This document shows positions 16,446 to 25,380 of a stretch of DNA of 64,000 nucleotides, in pieces. Within the stretch, counting starts at the first letter, position 1. Each line of letters opens with the position of its first letter. This DNA comes from Fen731 sp964481885 (GTDB lineage Bacteria; Actinomycetota; Humimicrobiia; Humimicrobiales; Humimicrobiaceae): NCBI GenBank assembly GCA_964481885.1, contig CAYZUS010000007.1, positions 15,261 through 79,260 of the forward strand, given 5' to 3'. Under the pieces are notes generated by a model that was given only the letters and a program-made list of their open reading frames with translations, had not been told where the DNA came from and did not search any database. The translations under genes were made by a program, and so were the position numbers.

Positions 16446-17001
16446 CAATTTTATTGTTTTCTTCCGGGCCAATATTATTTAACTGTTCTTTTCCATTATT
16501 TTCTTCCAAATCAATATTATTTAGCCCCTCTTTTCTAAAGAAGGTCCTCAGTACAATTATGATTATTATGGCAAAACCTATTACAATAAAACTGTCTGCA
16601 ATATTAAATACGGCAAAATAAACCAGATGCAGAAAATCTGTCACCTCGCCCCAGACAATCCTGTCTATCAGATTGCCGGCAGCTCCTCCAAGAATAAACC
16701 CAAGGGCAATATTGTAAAGAACAGATTTTAAATCAAGTTTGATTTTCAATACAATAATTAAAATTATTGCAATTATTGAAATGACAATAAGAATATTTGT
16801 CTTGTTCTGGAAGAAACCAAAAGCTGCGCCGCTGTTGCTGATTTTTAAAATATAGAAAAATTTTGGTATTATCTCTATAGGGAAAACACCAGCCGGCTGC
16901 ATATTGACATAATACTTTGTGGCCTGGTCAAGCCCAAGCACGAGAAGCCCCGTGATTACAAATACAAGATTTAACGCCCAGCCTGATAATTTTTTAACCA
17001 T
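16429..17001 (-). CDS. lspA: Lipoprotein signal peptidase
   Basis: An aspartic protease of the inner membrane that removes signal peptides from prolipoproteins. Four hydrophobic segments are visible. The catalytic aspartates are in GNLIDRI and NIADSFI, and NSGAAFGFF is the family's substrate-loop motif. At 190 residues it is ~30 longer than normal: the tail contains an imperfect repeat (LNNIDLEENNGKEQ / LNNIGPEENNKIDA). Lipoprotein substrates in this window include the proteins at 27884 and 51944. It starts 3 bases after ileS, the usual ileS-lspA order. Confidence 0.96.
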   Translation of the reverse strand: MVKKLSGWALNLVFVITGLLVLGLDQATKYYVNMQPAGVFPIEIIPKFFYILKISNSGAAFGFFQNKTNILIVISIIAIILIIVLKIKLDLKSVLYNIALGFILGGAAGNLIDRIVWGEVTDFLHLVYFAVFNIADSFIVIGFAIIIIIVLRTFFRKEGLNNIDLEENNGKEQLNNIGPEENNKIDAEEH

Positions 17002-17004
17002 TTT

Positions 17005-20000
17005 TTATGCAATGCTCCCTGTGACCATAATGCCGACCTTTACATTTTTATTATTTACAACTAGCTCCCTGACAAACATTTTATCATTAAAATCCTGAGT
17101 GATTTCCCGGCTTAACGTTTCGTGTCTGATATATTCAGAGTATTTTTCTATCACGTGCCATTCATCCTCATGGCAGCCTATTGCTGTTTTTATTGTATTT
17201 TCAATTTTAAAATCAGCTTCTTTTCTTAAATTCTGAATATGGTGTACAAGTTCCCTGCTGAATCCTTCTTCCTCAAGTTCTGGAGTAAGAGTTGTGGGCA
17301 GGCCCACGGTAAATTCCCCGTCACTTTCAATTCCTATATTTTCAAGATTTATCATTTCAACCAGGATCTCTTCAGGCAGAAGTTCTATCTGCTTGTTGTT
17401 GATTATAAGATTTATGACTTTTTCATTCCTGACTTTCAAAGCCAGCTGGACTGGAATTTCTTTGTCAAGCGCGTTTTTGATTGCTGGAAGTATCGAGCCA
17501 TATTTGGGACCCAGGAGTTTTAAATTGGGTTTTATTTTATAAAGTACAAAATCAGAAAGGTTATCTGTAATCTCCAGCTCTTTTACATTAAGCTCTTCAA
17601 GTATAATATCTGCAAAATGTTTTATTGCTTCAGTTTTACGGCTGTCTTTATCAAAATATATCTTTATTTCTGTAAGCGGCTGCCGCGTCTTTACATTCAT
17701 TTTACTTCTGACAGATCTTCCGAGGCCGATAATCTTTCTAATGATGCCCATCTTATAGCTAAGCTCCTCATCAATAAGGCTCAAATCTGCAACTGGAAAA
17801 TCTTCAAGATGAACGCTTTCGCACCCTTTCCCCAGGCTGCCTGTAAGATTTTTATATATGTCATCAGATATAAATGGAATGTATGGGGCAGACAGCTTTG
17901 TAACCATAAGAAGGCACTCATATAGTGTTTTGTAGGCACTTATTTTTTCCCTGTCATTCTCACCTTTCCAGAATCTGCGCCTGCTTCTCCTGACATACCA
18001 GTTTGAAAGATCGTCAACAAAAGATTCTATCTGCCTTCCGCTGTCAGTAACGTTATAATCATCCATAAGCTCAGTAACTTTTTTTATGGTATTGTTAAGC
18101 TCAGAAATTATCCATCTGTCAATTTCAATTCTGTCTTTTACATCAAGTTCGTACCTGTAGGGATCAAAATCATCAATATTTGCATATATGACAAAGAAAG
18201 AATATACGTTCCAGAGCGTTAAGATAAATTTCCTTATGACTTCATCCACAGTCTTTACGGAAAAGTTTTTGGAATTCCAGGGAGAAACAACAGTGAAAAA
18301 ATACCACCTCAGCGCGTCTGCGCCCTGTTTGTTTAATATATCCCACGGTTTAATAACATTGCCCTTTGACTTGCTCATCTTTTGGCCGCTTTCATCGTTA
18401 ATTAGGCCCAGGCACAGTACATTTTTATAAGAAGACTTGCCAAAGAGCAGTGTTGAGATTGTAAGCATGGTGTAAAACCATCCTCTGGTCTGGTCAATAG
18501 CTTCGCATATAAAATCTGCAGGGAAAGTCGAACCAAACGTTTCCTTGTTCTCGAACGGATAATGGTGCTGTGCAAAAGGCATTGCGCCCGAGTCAAACCA
18601 TACATCGATTACTTCAGGTGTCCTGTGCATTTCTTCGCCGCATATGTCGCACTTTATGGTTATTCTGTCAACGTACGGCTTGTGCAAATCCAGGTCCTGC
18701 GGCACATTTAATCCTTTTTCTCTTAACTCCTGGGTGCTCCCGATGCAGATTTTGTGGCCATTCGAATCTGACCATATTGGCAGAGGTGTTCCCCAGTATC
18801 TTTCACGTGTCAGCGCCCAGTCAACATTGTTTTCAAGCCAGTTTCCAAAACGACCGTGCTTTATGTGCTCAGGATACCAGTTAACTTGCTCATTTGCTTT
18901 TAAAAGATCATCTTTTATGGCAGAAGTTTTAATATACCAGCTCTTTTTTGCATAATATATAAGCTTTTTATCACATCTCCAACAGAATGGATACGAATGC
19001 CTGAACTTCCATTTTTTAAAAAGCAGTCCCCTTTTCTTTAAATCCTGCATTACCAGAGGATTTGCTTCTTCTATGGAAAGCCCTTCAAAACTTTCAACCC
19101 CGGATTTAAACTTTCCCTCATCGTCGACCATCTGGACCACAGGGAGCTTGTTTTTTCGTCCGGCCTTCATGTCGTCTTCACCAAAGGCAGGAGCAATATG
19201 AACAATGCCGGTACCCTCCTTGGTTGATACAAAGTCGGCCCCTATTATCCTGAAAGCGTTATCGTCATCTGTATATTTATAAACAGGAACATACTTTGAG
19301 TCAATCAGAGTGTTTCCTTTAAACCTGGAAACTGTGCCATACAGGCTGCCCTCATCAAACACTGAACTTAACATATTTTCAACAAGTATATATTTTTCAC
19401 TTAAATACTCTACTTCTGCATAATCCGCGTCAGCATTAACGGCACAGGCAACATTTGAAATAAGCGTCCACGGAGTAGTTGTCCACACCAGTAAAAAGGT
19501 GTTTTCCCTGTCTTTAAGTGGAAATTTGACTATTACAGAGTAGTCATCGATATCTTTATAACCAAGAGCGACTTCATGGGAGGATAGCGCTGTTCCACAC
19601 CTGGGGCAATAGGGCACTATTTTGTGTCCCTCGTATAAAAATCCTTTGTCCCATATTGTCTTTAATATCCACCACACTGTTTCTATATATTCATTCTTAA
19701 ATGTAAAATAGGCATTTTCCATATCCAGCCAGAACCCGATACGCTCCGTCAGTTTTTTCCACTGCTCTTCGTATTTCATCACACTTTCCCTGCAGAGCCT
19801 GTTAAATTCTTCAATTCCTATTTTTTCAATTTCTTTTTTTGAATTGATACCAATCTTTTTTTCGATTTCAAGTTCGACAGGCAGCCCGTGGGTATCCCAC
19901 CCGGCTTTTCTTGGAACATTGAACCCCTTCATTGTCTTGTAGCGAGGAAAAATATCCTTAAAAACCCTGGACAGCACATGATGAACACCAGGCTCTCCAT

Positions 20001-20151
20001 TTGCTGTCGGAGGACCTTCATAAAATACAAAACCCGGCTTGTCTTTGTTTTTTTCCAGGGTTTTTTTAAAAATATTATTTTCTTTCCAGAAATCTAATAT
20101 ATTTTCTTCGAGCTTTACCAGATCTATGTTACTGTCAACCTTTTTAAACAT
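17005..20151 (-). CDS. ileS: Isoleucyl-tRNA synthetase (type 2, eukaryote-like)
   Basis: It charges tRNA-Ile. The 1048 residues contain the HIGH equivalent GVHH (55-58), AGWDTHGLPVE (83-93), the CP1 editing domain with TTTPWTL, zinc-type cysteine pairs (C182/C185, C390/C393, C501/C504), KMSKS (591-595) and the long C-terminal region of the type 2 group, a form often insensitive to mupirocin. No T-box was seen in the 336 bases upstream. Residues 61-98 are the segment echoed at the N-terminus of the ABC ATPase at 12849. It begins the ileS-lspA-rluD-DUF211 cluster. Confidence 0.97.
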   Translation of the reverse strand: MFKKVDSNIDLVKLEENILDFWKENNIFKKTLEKNKDKPGFVFYEGPPTANGEPGVHHVLSRVFKDIFPRYKTMKGFNVPRKAGWDTHGLPVELEIEKKIGINSKKEIEKIGIEEFNRLCRESVMKYEEQWKKLTERIGFWLDMENAYFTFKNEYIETVWWILKTIWDKGFLYEGHKIVPYCPRCGTALSSHEVALGYKDIDDYSVIVKFPLKDRENTFLLVWTTTPWTLISNVACAVNADADYAEVEYLSEKYILVENMLSSVFDEGSLYGTVSRFKGNTLIDSKYVPVYKYTDDDNAFRIIGADFVSTKEGTGIVHIAPAFGEDDMKAGRKNKLPVVQMVDDEGKFKSGVESFEGLSIEEANPLVMQDLKKRGLLFKKWKFRHSYPFCWRCDKKLIYYAKKSWYIKTSAIKDDLLKANEQVNWYPEHIKHGRFGNWLENNVDWALTRERYWGTPLPIWSDSNGHKICIGSTQELREKGLNVPQDLDLHKPYVDRITIKCDICGEEMHRTPEVIDVWFDSGAMPFAQHHYPFENKETFGSTFPADFICEAIDQTRGWFYTMLTISTLLFGKSSYKNVLCLGLINDESGQKMSKSKGNVIKPWDILNKQGADALRWYFFTVVSPWNSKNFSVKTVDEVIRKFILTLWNVYSFFVIYANIDDFDPYRYELDVKDRIEIDRWIISELNNTIKKVTELMDDYNVTDSGRQIESFVDDLSNWYVRRSRRRFWKGENDREKISAYKTLYECLLMVTKLSAPYIPFISDDIYKNLTGSLGKGCESVHLEDFPVADLSLIDEELSYKMGIIRKIIGLGRSVRSKMNVKTRQPLTEIKIYFDKDSRKTEAIKHFADIILEELNVKELEITDNLSDFVLYKIKPNLKLLGPKYGSILPAIKNALDKEIPVQLALKVRNEKVINLIINNKQIELLPEEILVEMINLENIGIESDGEFTVGLPTTLTPELEEEGFSRELVHHIQNLRKEADFKIENTIKTAIGCHEDEWHVIEKYSEYIRHETLSREITQDFNDKMFVRELVVNNKNVKVGIMVTGSIA

Positions 20152-20487
20152 CAGAAATAATTACCTCTTAAGTAAAATTGCAAAAAAATTTACTCATAGA
20201 TTCTATATAATTAGAGTAGTTTTGTGAAGTGTTAATATTTTTTTATAACATACTAATCAAAAGCTGACTATTTTTTAGTAATTTAAAAATAAAAGCAGGA
20301 GCATTATCTGATATTTTAAAAGTAAAACAGGACCTTTCCGGATGGCTGGCGGCTGATATTTTTTATTTTGGCAATACAAAGTGAATTTTTTCTATTATTT
20401 TAAAAATAAAAAACAATCCACAGGTTGAGGTTTCAAAAACAGGAATAGGTGCAATATTTGCTTATTGAAATAAAACCAAAATAATAT
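20152..20487. other. Non-coding leader region of ileS
   Basis: Strongly AT-rich, with repeated ATTTTAAAA(G/A)TAAAA words. I looked for a T-box (AGGGTGGNACCGCG) or other riboswitch on the minus strand and found none. Confidence 0.5.
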
Positions 20488-21270
20488 TTACGATTTTAAA
20501 AGTTCTGCAAACATTAGGGCCGATTTGGCAGCCTTGCCTTTATAATGGTTGTTGAAATAGACGTAGACTTTTTTTGACTTTTCACTTATATTCTGCAATC
20601 GTGGAATCCACTCAGCAAGTTCTTCCTGTTTATACATATAATCATATCTTTGAAAGGCATTCTCGTGTTCCCACCAGGACTGGCTGTTTCTGCCGTGAAA
20701 TCTTAAATATCCGGTATCAGAAGTGCAAATGTCTGTGGCAGGCAGCAACCCCTTAAGCGGCGGCTCATCAACATTACAGAAGCCGATATTTAAACCTTCA
20801 AGCAATACAAGCACTTTTGAGTCGAGCCAGTATCTGTTCCTGAATTCCACACATATATCATAGCCTTTGAAATCTTCACCAACTTTAGAAAGATATTCCA
20901 GATTGATTTTGGTAAGGTGAAAACTGTAAGGAAACTGAAACAATATGCTTCCCAGGTTTGAGCATTCGCTTAGCGGCTTTAGTGATTCCAGAAACTTTTT
21001 TACATCCTCAGAACAATAATTTCTTTGATGCGTGAAAATACTGTGAGCCTTGACCGAAAATACAAATCCCTTAATGTCTTTTACTTTGGCGCACATATTG
21101 TCAAAGGTGTGTATTGCCGGAAAACTGTAATATGTAAAATTTAATTCAACAGTATTGAAATAACCTGAGTAATAGGAAAGATAATCCTTGCTGCAAACTT
21201 GCGAAGGATAAAATAAATCTTTCCAGTCCTCGTAGCTATAACCTGATGTTCCTATAAAAATGGGGTTCAC
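20488..21270 (-). CDS. DUF72-family protein
   Basis: A TIM-barrel-like protein of 260 residues, starting IFIGTSGYSYEDWKDLFYP. The family marks FNTVELNFTYYSFP, VFSVKAHSIFTHQR, LRFHGRNSQSWW and VYVYFNNHYKGKA are all present, with NVDEPPLKG in the middle. The family has no firmly established activity. The ATG is 6 bases after the trxA stop, so it is co-transcribed with thioredoxin. Confidence 0.93.
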   Translation of the reverse strand: MNPIFIGTSGYSYEDWKDLFYPSQVCSKDYLSYYSGYFNTVELNFTYYSFPAIHTFDNMCAKVKDIKGFVFSVKAHSIFTHQRNYCSEDVKKFLESLKPLSECSNLGSILFQFPYSFHLTKINLEYLSKVGEDFKGYDICVEFRNRYWLDSKVLVLLEGLNIGFCNVDEPPLKGLLPATDICTSDTGYLRFHGRNSQSWWEHENAFQRYDYMYKQEELAEWIPRLQNISEKSKKVYVYFNNHYKGKAAKSALMFAELLKS

Positions 21271-21276
21271 ATTTTT

Positions 21277-21603
21277 TTATAAAAAAGTCACAATTTCAGC
21301 TAAAATCTTATCTTTTGGCATTGCGCCAACAATCTTTTTTACCATCTCACCATTTTTAAATAATAATAATGAAGGAATGCTTGAGATGCTGAATTTTACT
21401 GCAATATCCCTGTTTTCATCAACATTTAATTTTCCAATCCTTAAAACATCCTTTTTTTCATCATACAATTTTTCAAGCTCCGGCGTAACCATCCTGCATG
21501 GCCCACACCATACCGCCCAAAAATCAACCAGTATTGGTGTCTCAGTTTTTGTAATCTCGCTATCAAAATTAGCTGTCGTTAACTCAATTATTCCTTCAGA
21601 CAT
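21277..21603 (-). CDS. trxA: Thioredoxin
   Basis: A dithiol-disulfide oxidoreductase of 108 residues with the active site WAVWCGPCRM (C33, C36) and the cis-proline in ISSIPSLLLF. Length and fold order are normal. The ATG has AAAGGAG upstream. The DUF72 gene follows directly. No thioredoxin reductase is in the window. Confidence 0.96.
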   Translation of the reverse strand: MSEGIIELTTANFDSEITKTETPILVDFWAVWCGPCRMVTPELEKLYDEKKDVLRIGKLNVDENRDIAVKFSISSIPSLLLFKNGEMVKKIVGAMPKDKILAEIVTFL

Positions 21604-21734
21604 GTGTTTTCTCCTTTTAATTAATATAATAATATATAAAAGAAAATATTATCAAAGGATAATTTTTTAGTCAATTACAAAACAAATAGCATTAATTAAG
21701 ATTTATTATTGTAAAAATTTATTGAATAAATCAA

Positions 21735-21762
21735 TTGCCATTAACATATAATATGCTATAAT
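21735..21762 (+). promoter_or_regulatory. Sigma-70 type promoter for the zinc-ribbon gene
   Basis: TTGCCA (21735-21740), 16 bases, TATAAT (21757-21762), about 54 bases before the ATG at 21816, which has a GGAG site. This is one of the clearest promoters on the plus strand. Confidence 0.6.
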
Positions 21763-21815
21763 AAACAATAATAACTTATAATATTTTACAATAATATGTT
21801 TATAATGGAGTAAAA

Positions 21816-22085
21816 ATGTATATATGTAATAAATGTGGGAACAGTGAAAAATTTATTGGTTATGTGCAGGAACAGGGAAATGCTTTTATTTACCAGAATG
21901 ACTGCGGGTCAGACAATGGCCATGTAAGCGGCGCAGAAGACCTGACAAAAAACAATTCAGTTTATACAGAGCATATTTCTGAAAACCTTTCATGGGCATA
22001 TTTTATTTCAGATAGTGACTGGAAAAGCAGCTTCGAGTTGAAAAAATGCTGCTACTGTAATTCCAGTGATATAATCTGGCACTAA
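21816..22085 (+). CDS. Small zinc-ribbon protein, unknown function
   Basis: An 89-residue protein with an N-terminal CNKC (C4, C7) and a C-terminal CCYC (C78, C81), which together could hold one zinc ion. The middle is acidic and polar. I do not recognise the family. It has its own promoter and a GGAG ribosome site, and it overlaps the convergent nucleotidyltransferase gene by 4 bases at its end. Confidence 0.7.
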   Translation: MYICNKCGNSEKFIGYVQEQGNAFIYQNDCGSDNGHVSGAEDLTKNNSVYTEHISENLSWAYFISDSDWKSSFELKKCCYCNSSDIIWH

Positions 22086-22807
22086 AATATAAATCCTTCT
22101 TTTTTTGCTACAAGATTGCTTGCCTTCAGGAGGGATTCAAATGTACCGGCATCGGTCCACCATCCATCAAGGACCGAGTAAGTCATGTCGTCCCTTTTAA
22201 TAAAGACATTGTTAACATCTGTTATTTCAAGTTCACCTCTTCCGGAAGGTTTCAATGTTTTAATTATTTCAAAGACACTGTTGTCATAAAGATATAGTCC
22301 GCAGACAGCCAAATTGCTTTTAGGGTCCTTTGGTTTTTCAATAATACCTGACACTTTGCCGTCTTTTATTTCTGCCACACCGAATCTTTCAGGATCAGGA
22401 ACTTCTTTTAAGAAAATCTTTGCGCCACTTTCCTGCTTTTCAAAAGCCTGGATGTCTTCACTTATATCGTCATCAAGAATGTTATCACCAAGGACCACGA
22501 ATACTTTGTCTCCTTCTGCAAAATTCTCAGAAAGCCTTAAAGCGTCTGCAATTCCCCCTTCACCTTCCTGATATGCGTAACTGATTTTCAAGCCAAACTC
22601 CCTGCCATCGCCCAATATTTTAATAAAATCTTCCGCGGAACTTCCTCCAGTAACAATCATGATGTCCTTGAGGCCAGCATTTACCATGGTCAAAATGGGA
22701 TAATAGATCATTGGTTTATTAAATACAGGCAGAAGATGCTTATTTGTCACTTTTGTACACGGAAAGAGTCTTGACCCAAGCCCTCCGGCTAAAATTATAC
22801 CTTTCAT
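22082..22807 (-). CDS. Sugar-1-phosphate nucleotidyltransferase (RfbA/glucose-1-phosphate thymidylyltransferase type)
   Basis: It makes an NDP-sugar, most likely dTDP-glucose, from a sugar 1-phosphate. The signature GIILAGGLGSRLFPCTKVTNKHLLPVF is split over residues 3-29, and YQEGEGGIADAL, VLGDNI and EKPKDPKSNLAVCGLYLYD follow. At 241 residues it is shorter than RfbA (~290), matching the short archaeal/clostridial form. No rfbBCD genes are adjacent. It overlaps uppP by 4 bases, so both are translated from one message, which suggests an envelope role. Confidence 0.88.
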   Translation of the reverse strand: MKGIILAGGLGSRLFPCTKVTNKHLLPVFNKPMIYYPILTMVNAGLKDIMIVTGGSSAEDFIKILGDGREFGLKISYAYQEGEGGIADALRLSENFAEGDKVFVVLGDNILDDDISEDIQAFEKQESGAKIFLKEVPDPERFGVAEIKDGKVSGIIEKPKDPKSNLAVCGLYLYDNSVFEIIKTLKPSGRGELEITDVNNVFIKRDDMTYSVLDGWWTDAGTFESLLKASNLVAKKEGFIF

Positions 22808-23820
22808 TTAAAAAACCCGCCTCCTTTATTTATAAAAGACAAAACAAAAACTACTATGGAAATAACAATGCAATAAATTGCAAAATAATTTAAATTCCTT
22901 AATTTTGTAAATTTTAACAAAAATTTTATTGCAAACAGTCCTGCCAGGTATGCAAAAACAAATCCAACAGCAATATTGATAATAACATGTGAATCCTGCA
23001 GGAGGACTTCATTATAGGATTTATAAGTTTCCAAAACAAAAGCACCAAATGTTATGGGAATAGACAACAGCATGGAAAACCTTACGCATTCTTCCCTTTT
23101 TATACCGAATAACCTCGCAAAGGAAATAGTTGAGCCCGATCTTGAAATACCCGGCAGGATTGCAATTGCCTGTCCAATTCCAATAACTGCGGCACTAATG
23201 AAACCAAGCCCCCTGATTTTTGAATTAAAAGCATTTGCCCCAGAATTGTTTTCGATAATTTCTGGTATTTTATTATCTATAACAATAACAGGATTTTTTG
23301 CTCCGGAATTCGAATCAGTTGATTGTAAGTTAAATGCTGTATTATCATTTTTAACATCTTCTCTATTTTCCGGATTTAAATCTTCAAATCTTTTTTCATA
23401 CTTTTTACCGAAATACTCTCCGATAAATAAAAACGCTGCAGTCACGAGTAAAAACAAGCATACATACAATGGTTCCGAAAAGAATCCTTCAATCTGATCC
23501 TGCAGGAAATACCCAGCAATAACACCTGGAATTGTTGCAACTACAATAAACAGGGCAAACCTGAAATAAGGATTTGTTTTTCTGATGTTTTTATTGAATA
23601 ACCCTGTAAAAAATGCTTTTATTATGCGTCCTATGTCCCTGTAAAAAACAGTGACAAGCGATAGAAGTGTTGCAAAATGAAGCGCTACTGAATAATAAAC
23701 CGGTATGTATGGCCATTTAAATAAAAAAGGGACCAAAACAAGGTGGCCGGAGCTGCTGACAGGAAAAAATTCTGCTACGCCCTGTATAATACCCAGGGCT
23801 ATCGCTTTTAGTACTTCCAA
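22804..23820 (-). CDS. uppP: Undecaprenyl-diphosphate phosphatase
   Basis: It recycles the C55 lipid carrier for cell-wall synthesis. The BacA family motifs EFFPVSSSGHLV (residues ~17-28) and LPGISRSGSTI (~222-232) are intact, with 7-8 hydrophobic helices. The protein carries a ~60-residue hydrophilic Asn/Ser/Asp-rich insert (~143-202) between helices, which makes it longer than the usual ~270 residues. I chose the TTG at 23820 because GGAGGT lies 7 bases upstream; the frame also allows a TTG at 23835. Confidence 0.94.
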   Translation of the reverse strand: MEVLKAIALGIIQGVAEFFPVSSSGHLVLVPFLFKWPYIPVYYSVALHFATLLSLVTVFYRDIGRIIKAFFTGLFNKNIRKTNPYFRFALFIVVATIPGVIAGYFLQDQIEGFFSEPLYVCLFLLVTAAFLFIGEYFGKKYEKRFEDLNPENREDVKNDNTAFNLQSTDSNSGAKNPVIVIDNKIPEIIENNSGANAFNSKIRGLGFISAAVIGIGQAIAILPGISRSGSTISFARLFGIKREECVRFSMLLSIPITFGAFVLETYKSYNEVLLQDSHVIINIAVGFVFAYLAGLFAIKFLLKFTKLRNLNYFAIYCIVISIVVFVLSFINKGGGFFK

Positions 23821-23835
23821 TAATGATACCTCCAA

Positions 23836-24009
23836 TGAAATATTTTAACTTCCGCTGATTTTAACACTGCCGACATTTTAACTTCTGCAACTTTCATCAT
23901 TGCTGACATTTTAATTTCTGGTTATTATAATAAAACCAATATTTTAACCTGCGCTTCTTAATATATCCATGAGATTTTACTTTCCATTGAACGCAACGCC
24001 ACTGATATC
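23836..24009 (-). repeat. Degenerate GTTAAAATRTC-type repeats between tldE and uppP
   Basis: On the minus strand GAAGTTAAAAT and close variants (GGTTAAAATATT, AAATTAAAATGTC, GAAGTTAAAATGTC, GAAGTTAAAATATT) recur at least four times. The end of tldE (GGAAGTTAAGATATC) resembles a unit, so the array may have grown from the gene's own 3' end. Confidence 0.5.
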
Positions 24010-25368
24010 TTAACTTCCACTTATCGCAATATCAACGACATGCATCGATGGACTTCCGATGTAACCACCGGCTGGCATAAATGTTAAATCACTTCCGACT
24101 TCAGACAAATTTTTGCAGAAACTTAAAAGATCTGTTGCAATGGTTACTTCTTTTACCGGATAAGTAAGGCATCCCTTTTCAATCCATATGCCCTTGGCCC
24201 CGACACTTATCTGTCCGGAAATAGGGTTTACACCAGAATGAAGCCCGATAACATCTATCACGTAAAAACCATTATCTATTTTCTGAAGAATTTTGCTTTC
24301 AGAAATATCCGAAGGTTCCATATAAAAATTTGAAATCCCTATATCAGGGGGGCTTTTATAAGATGCGCGCGACGCATTTCCTGTAGACAGTCTCTTGTCC
24401 TTTCTTGCGCTGTATGTATTATGCAGATAGGTTTTAAGAACCCCATCTTCAAATACAGAAGTCCTGCCTCTTGGCACTCCTTCTCCATCAAAAGGCCTTG
24501 AGGCAAGTCCTTCGGGCAGCGTTCCATCGTCAATTATATTAAAATCCCTGGAAAATATTTTTTCACCAATTCTACCGGCAAGCAAAGACTTGCCCTTCTG
24601 GACAGAGTCTGCCATTATAACGCTGGCAATAATGCCAAGAAACTGTATTGCCACCATAGGGCTGAGCATTAAATCTGCAACCTGCGATTTTACTTTCCTG
24701 GCTCCCAGAAGAGATGTTGACCTTTTAACAGCATTCTCGGCGATATCTTCTGCGTTTAGTTTTTGAGGTGTCCTCTCGTAACCAAAATAATCCCCGGTGG
24801 AAACATCTTCTCCTTCCCTGGATATCACACTTATGTACAAAAAAGCAGCCGAAGCTCTGTAGCTGTCTTCAAGGCCCAGGGAATTTAAAATAACAGTCTC
24901 GGAAACCGTGTCTTCATAAATCAAATTACTTATTCCCTTTATTCTTTCATCCCTTTTTTTGGCAGCAAGCTCCAGCTCTTTTGATATCCTTATCTTATCA
25001 TCAGCAGTAAAGTCAGCAAATTCCTGAGCATAAAGCACATTTCTGTCAAAAGCCGCATCCTTATGCATAAATTCCTCTCTTGCCGGGAGGTAATTAAACT
25101 CTTCCTGATTTGTGACTCTTGAATTTTCTATCGCTTTTTCTATACAGGCGTCAATTGCTGAGTCGGAAAGGTTGGATGTATAAGCATACCCCATCCTCTT
25201 ATCCTTAAAAATCCTGAACCCAAGTCCTTTCGTGTCAGCAAATGAAAGATTTTCTATGTCTTCTTCATAGATCTCAATTTCATTATGGGCCGCAGATGAT
25301 CCGTATATTTCAAATTCACTTATGTTTTTACTTTTAATTTTCAAAAAAGCATGTTTGCAAAAATCCAT
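24010..25368 (-). CDS. tldE: TldE/PmbA-family peptidase subunit
   Basis: The partner of TldD in a heterodimeric protease known to trim ribosomal peptides (such as microcin B17) and to degrade the CcdA antitoxin. The family features FEIYGSSAAHNEIEIYEEDIE, GLGFRIFKDKRMGYAYTSN and the C-terminal SYKSPPDIGISNFYMEP are present. It lacks the HExxxH metal site, as TldE should. I use the ATG at 25368; a GTG at 25380, touching the tldD stop, is possible. No peptide precursor gene was found next to the pair. Confidence 0.9.
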   Translation of the reverse strand: MDFCKHAFLKIKSKNISEFEIYGSSAAHNEIEIYEEDIENLSFADTKGLGFRIFKDKRMGYAYTSNLSDSAIDACIEKAIENSRVTNQEEFNYLPAREEFMHKDAAFDRNVLYAQEFADFTADDKIRISKELELAAKKRDERIKGISNLIYEDTVSETVILNSLGLEDSYRASAAFLYISVISREGEDVSTGDYFGYERTPQKLNAEDIAENAVKRSTSLLGARKVKSQVADLMLSPMVAIQFLGIIASVIMADSVQKGKSLLAGRIGEKIFSRDFNIIDDGTLPEGLASRPFDGEGVPRGRTSVFEDGVLKTYLHNTYSARKDKRLSTGNASRASYKSPPDIGISNFYMEPSDISESKILQKIDNGFYVIDVIGLHSGVNPISGQISVGAKGIWIEKGCLTYPVKEVTIATDLLSFCKNLSEVGSDLTFMPAGGYIGSPSMHVVDIAISGS

Positions 25369-25380
25369 TATTTTTTCCAC

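Noticed and set aside
20152..20487. T-box leader before ileS (also checked before serS and pheA)
   Set aside because: No T-box core sequence or terminator/antiterminator pair was visible.
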